Shown here: one piece after another, positions 38,331 to 43,945 of the stretch | Position numbering within the stretch: the stretch's first letter is position 1 | Layout of the letters: every line of letters begins with the position of its first letter | Virus record (IMG/VR): IMGVR_UViG_3300030329_002264 | Coordinates: 1-43,945 of that record | Length of the DNA stretch: 43,945 bases | Origin: a virus | Reading direction: 5' to 3' (one strand) | Notes under the pieces: model-generated | What the model saw: the letters and a program-made list of their open reading frames with translations, nothing else | Told to the model about the DNA's origin: nothing | Database searches by the model: none | Program-made: the position numbers and the translations under genes

Positions 38331-38722
38331 TCTACTTTACTCATTGGTTTACGTACCTGCACATCTAATAGTGTTCCATAGTTCACACCGTTAGGTACGT
38401 CCTTGTTATTATCTATGTATCCCTTTACAGCAGACTTACTTACTCGCTTCTCCAGCATATCCCATGCTTCTTCTTTCTTTATAAAAGCAAGAACAGCATC
38501 CCAATCTGCTACTTGTGCAAAGTCTTTAGTAACAATAGAAGCTGTACCCTCACTAGTTTTAAAAGAAGTAACACCATCTACATCAGCCTTTTGTTTTATG
38601 TATGCCTGAAGTTTGTTAAGGTTCTCCTTGATACCTTTAATCTTAGCTGTATGCTCACGCTCTAGCTTCTCCTTCTTGTTCCTAAGTTTAATAAATGTTT
38701 TTATTACGTCATCTATCTTCAT
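38327..38722 (-). CDS. Small conserved coiled-coil protein of the replication module
   Basis: The 131-residue product overlaps the next gene by four bases (ATGA). It starts with a strong coiled coil (FIKLRNKKEKLEREHTAKIK), followed by GVTSFKTSEGTASIVTKDFA, VADWDAVLAFIKKEEAWDML, KRVSKSAVKGYI and PNGVNYGTLLDVQVRKP. I recall this plan (helix, strand pair, W-D helix and a PPGV-like turn) as common beside phage SNF2 helicases, yet without an assigned role. It may be a helicase accessory. No catalytic motif is seen. Confidence 0.65.
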   Translation of the reverse strand: MKIDDVIKTFIKLRNKKEKLEREHTAKIKGIKENLNKLQAYIKQKADVDGVTSFKTSEGTASIVTKDFAQVADWDAVLAFIKKEEAWDMLEKRVSKSAVKGYIDNNKDVPNGVNYGTLLDVQVRKPMSKVE

Positions 38723-40272
38723 ATCTTTCCTCCCATCTCTTTGATTAAATCTAATAGTACCCCTTGTAATGCTTGCTTATTCTTCAGCCGTTCATACATA
38801 CGGTACTCAAGTTGTGTTGCCTCAATGTGTATTATGTTAGACGTATGCTTCTTACTTATTCTTTCTATACGTCCATTAGCCTGTACGTACTGTTCATTAC
38901 TAGTAATGGGTCCGTACCATATAATAGTACTAGCCGCTGTTAGTGTAAGACCATGAGCCATAGTAGCAGGGTGGGCTACGAGAACCCTTGGGTCATTGGT
39001 CTCTTGGAAGTTGTAGAATATATCGTTCCTATCCTTTGCCGATACACTCCCATTAACAACATTAACAGTATAGTGTTTGGCAAGTTCCCTCTCTAACATA
39101 TTAAGTGTGCCTGTTAAGGGTACGAATACTATAACTTTACTACCTGCCTCATCTATTATTTCTTTTGTTACTGCTACTCTATTACTGCTATCTATTTCTA
39201 TATGCCGTCCATCATCTCCGTATGCCACACCACAACTTATCTGTATAAGTTTCTGCATCTTCACTGCTTCATTAACAGCAGTTATCCTACCCTCAGCTTG
39301 TACTTCTGTAACAAAACTCCTTAGCATTTTCTTATAATGTTCTTGTTGTGGTTTAGTTAAGTCCACTTTCCTAGTCTGATATACAGTGTCAGGCAAATCA
39401 AAGCACTCATCTCTGGTGAATCTTATAGAAGGTTGTAGTACATGCTTGACTAATGCTGTACTCTCAGGTCGTGGCAACCACTTCCATTGTCCTATCTTCA
39501 TCATGGTCTTCTCTTTAAATGCTGTATATGTTTTAGTCACAACGTTGTTGTCAACCATCTTAGCTAGAGTCCATGCATCAGTAGGGTCATTAGGTGTAGG
39601 TGTACCTGTCATTAACCACAACCTTACATTAGGATTATTAAACAACCACTTCTTAAATAATTTGTACCTCCTTGTAGAAGGTGTCCTATAGACTGCGGCT
39701 TCGTCTACTATAACTAAATCAAAGTCTTTAAGTTCTTCATGTACTACTTGGAAACCATCATGGTTTAATATGTAAAAGTCAGACGGTATATTAAGTAGCC
39801 TCTTCCTTCTCTCGGCTGTACCATATAAAACTGTAGCCCTTCTACCTATAAACTCTTTAAAGATTGCATCACTCCATACTCTTTCTAGTGTAGATAAAGG
39901 AGAAAGTATCAAGCACTTCTTTACTATACCTAACTTCATTAGATAGTCTGCCGCCCATAAAGCTGAATGAGTTTTACCAGTTCCTATCTCATTAAGAACT
40001 AGACACTTCTTATGTAACGTAAGGAATGCGGCTGTCTTCTTCTGGTGGTCATAAGGTGTAAACCTACCTGACCAGTTATAGTAATGCATTATAGGAGACG
40101 GAGCAGGTATACCTAGCTTACGTAATGCCCATACTTCTACTTCTTTATGTGGGCATACAACTATATCCATACCCTCAACTGTCAACTTCTTTGCAGTCGG
40201 TATAGTTTCTGTAACTATATTAGGGTTTCTCAACTTAAGTGCTAACCCCTTTACCTTTGGTATTACTAACAT
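38719..40272 (-). CDS. SNF2-family DEAD/DEAH-type helicase
   Basis: The 517-residue product has a Q-motif region (FTPYDHQKKTAAFL), Walker A NEIGTGKT (residues 94-101, Lys100), motif II DEAA (Asp190-Glu191), motif III MTGTPTPND, and motif VI QANGRIERI (Arg468, Arg471). Spacing and the LNEIGTGKTHSAL motif fit the small SNF2-like ATPases of phages. These remodel nucleoprotein or move on DNA during replication or recombination. It overlaps the VRR-NUC gene by 38 bases. Typical length for phage members is about 450-550. Confidence 0.87.
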   Translation of the reverse strand: MLVIPKVKGLALKLRNPNIVTETIPTAKKLTVEGMDIVVCPHKEVEVWALRKLGIPAPSPIMHYYNWSGRFTPYDHQKKTAAFLTLHKKCLVLNEIGTGKTHSALWAADYLMKLGIVKKCLILSPLSTLERVWSDAIFKEFIGRRATVLYGTAERRKRLLNIPSDFYILNHDGFQVVHEELKDFDLVIVDEAAVYRTPSTRRYKLFKKWLFNNPNVRLWLMTGTPTPNDPTDAWTLAKMVDNNVVTKTYTAFKEKTMMKIGQWKWLPRPESTALVKHVLQPSIRFTRDECFDLPDTVYQTRKVDLTKPQQEHYKKMLRSFVTEVQAEGRITAVNEAVKMQKLIQISCGVAYGDDGRHIEIDSSNRVAVTKEIIDEAGSKVIVFVPLTGTLNMLERELAKHYTVNVVNGSVSAKDRNDIFYNFQETNDPRVLVAHPATMAHGLTLTAASTIIWYGPITSNEQYVQANGRIERISKKHTSNIIHIEATQLEYRMYERLKNKQALQGVLLDLIKEMGGKI

Positions 40273-40561
40273 TTATTATCCACCTTTCTAACTCCCATTG
40301 TGTATCGTTATCACATACAACAAAACATTTTCCTCCTGCCTTCTCTATGTCTTCCATAGCAATTACTTGTAGTGGTGTTGGCTTCTTACTCTTATCTGCT
40401 TTACACTCAACACCTACAAACTTACCCTCTACTATAAGGATAAAATCTGGTATGCCTGCCTTACCAAACGGTCCTGCTTGTGGCATATAGAACCATATGC
40501 CATGCTGTTTAAGCATAGTCTTTAACCTATTCTTTACTTTACCTTCAGGTGTAGTAGCCAT
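40235..40561 (-). CDS. VRR-NUC nuclease
   Basis: The 108-residue product matches the stand-alone VRR-NUC fold: basic helix (EGKVKNRLKTMLKQHGIWFY), AGIPDFILIVEGKF (Asp39), VGVECKADKSKKPTPLQ (Glu52, Lys54, Gln65), then two helices. The PD...ExK pattern is the nuclease site, with Gln of motif III intact. In phages such proteins act on branched DNA. The end of the gene overlaps the SNF2 helicase gene by 38 bases, suggesting a coupled helicase-nuclease pair. No strong binding site precedes ATG 40561; the N-terminal alignment supports it. Confidence 0.85.
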   Translation of the reverse strand: MATTPEGKVKNRLKTMLKQHGIWFYMPQAGPFGKAGIPDFILIVEGKFVGVECKADKSKKPTPLQVIAMEDIEKAGGKCFVVCDNDTQWELERWIINVSNTKGKGVST

Positions 40562-40591
40562 AGGTTAAATATAAACAACCTTACAGTAATG

Positions 40592-41269
40592 TCAAGAGGC
40601 ATACTCACAAAAATCATAGCACGGACACCATCTGCATAACCCACTTGGTTTAGCAGGGAAGTCATCATGCCTAACTGATTGTGTTATCCTATCAATCCTT
40701 CCTTGAATACTCTCCCACATCTCAGGCAACTCTGCCCTATAAAAAGTTTTAGTATCTTGTTTGTCTTCCTTTAGCCACACGAATGAAGTATGTACTTTAT
40801 TTATTTTAGGATAGTGAGAGAATACTTGCACTGCAAACATCTCTAGCTGTGTAAAGTCTGGTCTACGTTTACCAGTCTTCCAGTCTACAACTATTGCACT
40901 ACCCTTAAATAATATTAACACATCTATTATAGATCTAAGCCAAGCATTTGCATCCCACCAACCTGTTGCCATACGTTCATCTGTTAAGCACAGCTGCTGC
41001 TCCAGTAATAGCTCTTGAAAGTGTGGACGTTTCTTTACATTTTGTAATGTCACACACATATCTTCATACTGTATTGCTTCTTCTGATAGTGGGGAGTCAG
41101 AGTCTAGTCGTTCTTCCAATGCTTTATGTACACGATTGCCATACCTAGTAGCTTCACTACCACTGTCGACTACTTCTTTAGTAATCCTCTGGTGGTAGTA
41201 TCGCTTCGGACAATTCTCATACATTTTCAAAGATGAGAAAGAATGTGTTAAGTTAATTACCTCGCCCAT
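40592..41269 (-). CDS. Cas4/RecB-like PD-(D/E)XK exonuclease with probable Fe-S cluster
   Basis: The 225-residue product carries SFSSLKMYENCPKRYYH (Cys20), YGNRVHKALEE (His48), SIIDVLI (Asp116), VVDWKTGKRR (Asp129, Lys131), QLEMFAVQVF (Gln141), and a C-terminal CRWCPCYDFC group (Cys212, 215, 217 and 221). The layout of one N-terminal Cys and three or four C-terminal Cys is that of Cas4/AddB-type iron-sulphur nucleases. The activity would be 5' or 3' end processing of DNA, a recombination role. There are no CRISPR genes nearby, so Cas4-like here means fold only. It is separated by 30 bases from the VRR-NUC gene. Confidence 0.85.
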   Translation of the reverse strand: MGEVINLTHSFSSLKMYENCPKRYYHQRITKEVVDSGSEATRYGNRVHKALEERLDSDSPLSEEAIQYEDMCVTLQNVKKRPHFQELLLEQQLCLTDERMATGWWDANAWLRSIIDVLILFKGSAIVVDWKTGKRRPDFTQLEMFAVQVFSHYPKINKVHTSFVWLKEDKQDTKTFYRAELPEMWESIQGRIDRITQSVRHDDFPAKPSGLCRWCPCYDFCEYAS

Positions 41270-41430
41270 TTACTTCCTCTTCGTGTGTTCATATAAGAAT
41301 CTGAATCATACTTAATAGTATCTGTAAACTTTACTACTTTATCAGCACAATTACTACAGTAATAAAAACTTTTTATTACTTGTGTAGCTTCTTCTTTGTT
41401 ACACTTGTCGCACTTAGGTACGGTTTCCAT
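41257..41430 (-). CDS. Small zinc-ribbon protein (57 aa)
   Basis: The frame is open further up, but ATG 41430 is favoured because it sits behind AAAGGA and begins right before the ribbon. The 57-residue product has two CxxC knuckles: Cys7/Cys10 (KCDKCNKEE) and Cys25/Cys28 (YYCSNCADK), then a charged tail ending in RRGSKWAR. This is a simple treble-clef or zinc-ribbon, which usually binds nucleic acid or protein. No named family is recognised. It overlaps the nuclease gene by 13 bases and its neighbour upstream by 17. Confidence 0.65.
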   Translation of the reverse strand: METVPKCDKCNKEEATQVIKSFYYCSNCADKVVKFTDTIKYDSDSYMNTRRGSKWAR

Positions 41431-41596
41431 TATTAATCCTTTCCATTTCAAAGTGTAACTCAGCAACATACTTACCCATTGATCCATACTCAGCTTCAAC
41501 TTCTTTTATAGCTTGATCATTAGTCATAGACTTATCGTTGAGGCAATCATGTATTATCTGTTGGATGTCTGTATAGATATCTTTCATCTTACCCAT
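41414..41596 (-). CDS. Small helical protein, unknown function (60 aa)
   Basis: ATG 41596 is chosen because GGAG lies seven bases upstream and the ATG overlaps the preceding stop (TAATG); ATG 41602 would lie too close to that site. The 60-residue product is helical: KMKDIYTDIQQIIHDCLNDK, then MTNDQAIKEVEAEYGSM and an amphipathic end (YVAELHFEMERI). No family recognised. Its place among replication genes suggests an accessory or host-takeover peptide, unproven. Confidence 0.55.
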   Translation of the reverse strand: MGKMKDIYTDIQQIIHDCLNDKSMTNDQAIKEVEAEYGSMGKYVAELHFEMERINNGNRT

Positions 41597-41850
41597 TAGC
41601 ATTCTCCATCAGATACTTCATCTCTCATTCTGTTAAGTATATCAAACTTAAGTACTTCTAATTGGGCAATAAGTTCTGGTGCATTCTCTAATGTAGTTCC
41701 TCTGGTTACAAACGTACCATCTTTTCTTATTAGGATAACCATATTACTAACTGTACTAGCTGAATGTATTTCTTCCTTTGCACTTTCTAAGCAGTCGATT
41801 AGTTCTGCCTTACGTTTATCATTTGTTATTTCTCTAAATTTAATTGTCAT
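41596..41850 (-). CDS. Small conserved-position protein, unknown function (84 aa)
   Basis: Starts inside the polymerase stop (ATGA) and ends in the next start (TAATG). It has a helix (ITNDKRKAELIDCLESAKEE), a beta hairpin (NMVILIRKDGTFVTRGTT), then a second helix (APELIAQLEVLKFDIL), giving an alpha-beta-alpha plan. No catalytic motif or named family is recognised. Tight coupling to polymerase A suggests joint expression. Confidence 0.6.
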   Translation of the reverse strand: MTIKFREITNDKRKAELIDCLESAKEEIHSASTVSNMVILIRKDGTFVTRGTTLENAPELIAQLEVLKFDILNRMRDEVSDGEC

Positions 41851-43661
41851 TTGGCATCTCCATAGTTATTCCCCACACCAGACTCACATGCAACTGGCAA
41901 GTCTCTTGCCCAGCAAGGGGGGGTTGACATTATTTTCTCAATAAGTTGTTGTGCGTTTGTCGCTTCTTCATCCCGTACGTATATGATAATCTCATCATGT
42001 ACTTGAAATGCAACGTGGTGAACCCTGCCTATAGCAGTCATTTGTTCCGCTACCACTATACGTGCCAATGCTTGCACGATATTCTCTACTACTTTACCTC
42101 CGTAGATGTATGTCCACTTAGGTTTAGACCAGTATTTAAACTCGTTGTTTGTACTACACAATGAAGGGTATTGTATAGCTAAACCATTTGGTAATTGGAT
42201 ACCTGATTTATTATATGTTATATAGCTAGATATATTTCCTGCTCTACCTGCTATTAAATCTGATAGCACTGACTGGCTCTTCTGCCATAGTGCTTGGATA
42301 CGGTGGTTCTTATTTCTATATAGATAGACAATTCTTCTAGCCTCATTCATATCTATATCTACTTTGATGCCACCCATGCCTAACCCTAAGGTAGCTTGGA
42401 ATTTCTCAGCACCCATGCCGTAGCCTAGTCCTAGTATACAAGTCTTGCCAACAAATCTTTCTAGCTTATCATTCTTAGTTATAGTTCTACCATATACAGT
42501 AGATGCGAACTCACTATACACATCACGCCCTTGCCTAAAGGCTTCAACTAAATCATCTTGCCCTGCTAGGTGTGCTAGTACCCTTGCTTCTATCTGTGAC
42601 GAATCACATGCTATTAGTTTATATCCTTTAGGTACTGTAATAGCTTTACGTATTGTACCATTGCGAGGTAGGTTCTGTAGGTTTAGCTTATCACCACCAC
42701 TAAACCTCCCTGTGTGAGCGCCATAGTAGTTAAGCATTATAGGTAGCTTACCTCTACCTGCTACACCTATAAGATTCTCTGTCCTTGTTTCTTCTAGGGT
42801 AGACCTTACACCTAGTCTTGCTTCGCATATAGCTTGGACTAATGAAGAACCATTCTGCATTATATCTAAGAAACCTTTGTCTGTCTTAGCAAAGGCATAC
42901 GTTTGTTTCCCATTAGCAGGGCTAACCTTTGTAGGTGGAGTAACATCACAGCCTTGAAGAAGTTTAGCAAACTTATCATTACTCATAAGTATGTCCTTTA
43001 CCTCTTCAGGGCCCATACTTTTAGGTGTAATCCTGTCAACAAGTTGTGCTTTGTTTGTCTTTACTGCTGCCAGGTGAGTAGTCAACGCTTCCTTATTTAA
43101 TTCTACGCAAGGCTCAGTATACATACGTATAGTCTGGTCAATAACTCTTAACTCAGACGCAGGAAAATCTTCAATTAATTTTTTGAATAACTTATATGTT
43201 AGTTTAACATCATTGATGCAGTAGCTAGAGTAATTAGCAAGTTCTTCTGGTGTAAAATCTGGAAACCTTTTGCCTATAGCTTTGACAACTTCAGTACCTT
43301 TTACTCCAATATTATAATGCTCAGCTAAATTTCTTAATGCCCCCCCTATTGTTTGTCCAACTATAGGTCTACTCATAAGCATAGTATCAAGCCATAGCTT
43401 AGGTTTAATTCCATACTTCCATGCTAATATAGCACCATCAAACATAGTATTGTGTGCAAGTATAGCTGTATTTGAAAAGTCTATGGTATTAAGAAACCCC
43501 TCAATAGATGCACAGTACCATGTAGATAATCCATTGTTTAGCTTAGCACCTAAACCAATGACCTCAAACTTAGGGTCACGAATGTATGCTTCAGTTGTCA
43601 TTCGTTTAAGCGAATACTCTTTATCATAATAGGTTTCAAAATCTAAGGTTAGTATATTCAC
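41847..43661 (-). CDS. polA: Family A DNA polymerase with 3'-5' exonuclease
   Basis: A GTG start at 43661 overlaps the upstream stop (GTGA). The 604-residue product has an intact proofreading domain: LDFETYY (Asp7, Glu9), LAHNTMFDGAIL (Asp75) and YCIND (Tyr147, Asp151). The polymerase domain has motif A ACDSSQIEARVLAHLAG (Asp353), motif B RFVGKTCILGLGYGMG (Arg402, Lys406, Tyr414) and motif C QVHDEII (His555, Asp556, Glu557). The residue matching E. coli Pol I Phe762 is Leu410, which biochemical work on Pol I variants and viral ecology surveys link with slower, more accurate synthesis. Short thumb and no 5' nuclease make it T7-like. It is the replicative enzyme of this phage. Confidence 0.93.
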   Translation of the reverse strand: MNILTLDFETYYDKEYSLKRMTTEAYIRDPKFEVIGLGAKLNNGLSTWYCASIEGFLNTIDFSNTAILAHNTMFDGAILAWKYGIKPKLWLDTMLMSRPIVGQTIGGALRNLAEHYNIGVKGTEVVKAIGKRFPDFTPEELANYSSYCINDVKLTYKLFKKLIEDFPASELRVIDQTIRMYTEPCVELNKEALTTHLAAVKTNKAQLVDRITPKSMGPEEVKDILMSNDKFAKLLQGCDVTPPTKVSPANGKQTYAFAKTDKGFLDIMQNGSSLVQAICEARLGVRSTLEETRTENLIGVAGRGKLPIMLNYYGAHTGRFSGGDKLNLQNLPRNGTIRKAITVPKGYKLIACDSSQIEARVLAHLAGQDDLVEAFRQGRDVYSEFASTVYGRTITKNDKLERFVGKTCILGLGYGMGAEKFQATLGLGMGGIKVDIDMNEARRIVYLYRNKNHRIQALWQKSQSVLSDLIAGRAGNISSYITYNKSGIQLPNGLAIQYPSLCSTNNEFKYWSKPKWTYIYGGKVVENIVQALARIVVAEQMTAIGRVHHVAFQVHDEIIIYVRDEEATNAQQLIEKIMSTPPCWARDLPVACESGVGNNYGDAK

Positions 43662-43858
43662 GAATCAATATCCATATAGTTTATTACTTTAACACAGTTA
43701 CGTTTGTTTACTATTGGGTCACGCTCTTGGTTAATCATCATAGCTATACGCATGCACTCAACTCTATCAGCGAACTCAAACCTATGTAAGATTGTTTCAG
43801 ATGACATAACATCAGGTTGAGTTAAAAAGAATAGTGTATATATTATTGTTTCTTTCAT
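43658..43858 (-). CDS. Small protein upstream of the polymerase, unknown function (66 aa)
   Basis: Overlaps the polymerase start (GTGA) and the stop of the preceding gene (ATGA), so it is part of the same leftward operon. The product is MKETIIYTLFFLTQPDVMSS, then HRFEFADRVECMRIAMMINQ and a final VKVINYMDIDS. The first 14 residues are hydrophobic, but the segment is too short to call a signal peptide with certainty. No family recognised. Confidence 0.5.
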   Translation of the reverse strand: MKETIIYTLFFLTQPDVMSSETILHRFEFADRVECMRIAMMINQERDPIVNKRNCVKVINYMDIDS

Positions 43859-43945
43859 TTGTGCCTACTCACTTCTCCTGCAAGGGCTGAGTAACCACAT
43901 ATATCTATGTAGTTATCTATGTTGTCAGGGTTCTCTTTGATTCGA
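43855..43945 (-). CDS. C-terminal fragment of a MazG-like/DUF6378-type protein (5' part outside window)
   Basis: Only the last 29 codons are present, reading KENPDNIDNYIDICGYSALA and then a GEVSRHK end. The NPDNxDNYIDIxGYxALAGE pattern is common at the end of phage all-alpha nucleotide-pyrophosphohydrolase-like proteins (DUF1599/DUF6378 and relatives). Such proteins sit next to phage replication genes and are thought to affect nucleotide pools. The stop overlaps the next ATG by four bases (ATGA). The start is outside the window, so activity cannot be judged. Confidence 0.5.
   Translation of the reverse strand, partial: RIKENPDNIDNYIDICGYSALAGEVSRHK

Noticed and set aside
40592-41269. Part of a CRISPR-Cas system (Cas4)
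   Set aside because: No cas1, cas2 or repeat array nearby; Cas4-like nucleases are common in phage recombination modules.

Overview
The window looks like most of the genome of an AT-rich, short-tailed (podovirus-like) double-stranded DNA phage, probably aquatic and infecting a Gram-negative bacterium. The reasons are: a portal, scaffold and coat protein followed by adaptor proteins and a nozzle-like protein with no long-tail sheath, tube or tape-measure set; a T7-like series of candidate ejection proteins (acetyltransferase-like protein, glycine-rich membrane protein, transglycosylase protein, giant protein); a family A DNA polymerase; and a GH108 muramidase with 3TM-type holin for lysis. Genes are packed with ATGA, GTGA or TAATG overlaps. 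No terminase, integrase, RNA polymerase, tRNA or CRISPR array was seen. The portal is cut at the left edge and a nucleotide-metabolism-like gene is cut at the right edge, so the terminase probably lies just outside. The host group is not determinable here.

Layout, plus strand (1-33429). Head genes come first: portal, small protein, scaffold, major capsid protein, decoration-like protein, then a clear hairpin terminator (4545-4573). Next are neck and adaptor proteins (4589-6203), a BppU-like protein and small appendage proteins (6211-7384), and a receptor-binding cassette (7385-14546). That cassette has three fibres sharing an N-terminal anchor (one with an S74 self-cleaving chaperone) and a glycine-rich adhesin. 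A membrane/lysis block sits inside the virion genes (14562-17031): a 56-residue XhlA-like protein, a membrane protein overlapped out of frame by a lipoprotein, an EF-hand membrane protein, a 3TM holin, a basic protein and a GH108 endolysin. Then come the tail nozzle-like protein, two structural proteins, a GNAT-like protein and three ejection proteins ending in a 2,774-residue giant.

Layout, minus strand (43945-33484). One leftward operon encodes a MazG-like fragment, DNA polymerase A with Leu at the position equivalent to E. coli Phe762, several tiny proteins, a Cas4/RecB-like nuclease, a VRR-NUC nuclease, an SNF2-type helicase, two conserved small proteins, an ssDNA-binding protein, an HTH regulator, and a primase-helicase fusion with an inverted repeat in its leader. 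The two transcription units converge at 33428-33483, where a hairpin with a T-run sits.

The most unusual parts are: the giant protein, with an HEALGH metallopeptidase-like site, a disordered region carrying several short Gln-Phe/Leu motifs that resemble sliding-clamp binding peptides, and a GPQA tandem repeat; the nested lipoprotein gene; the EF-hand membrane protein beside the holin; the paralogous fibre cassette; and a GC-rich patch inside the portal gene. All assignments come from reading motifs by eye; no database search was made.
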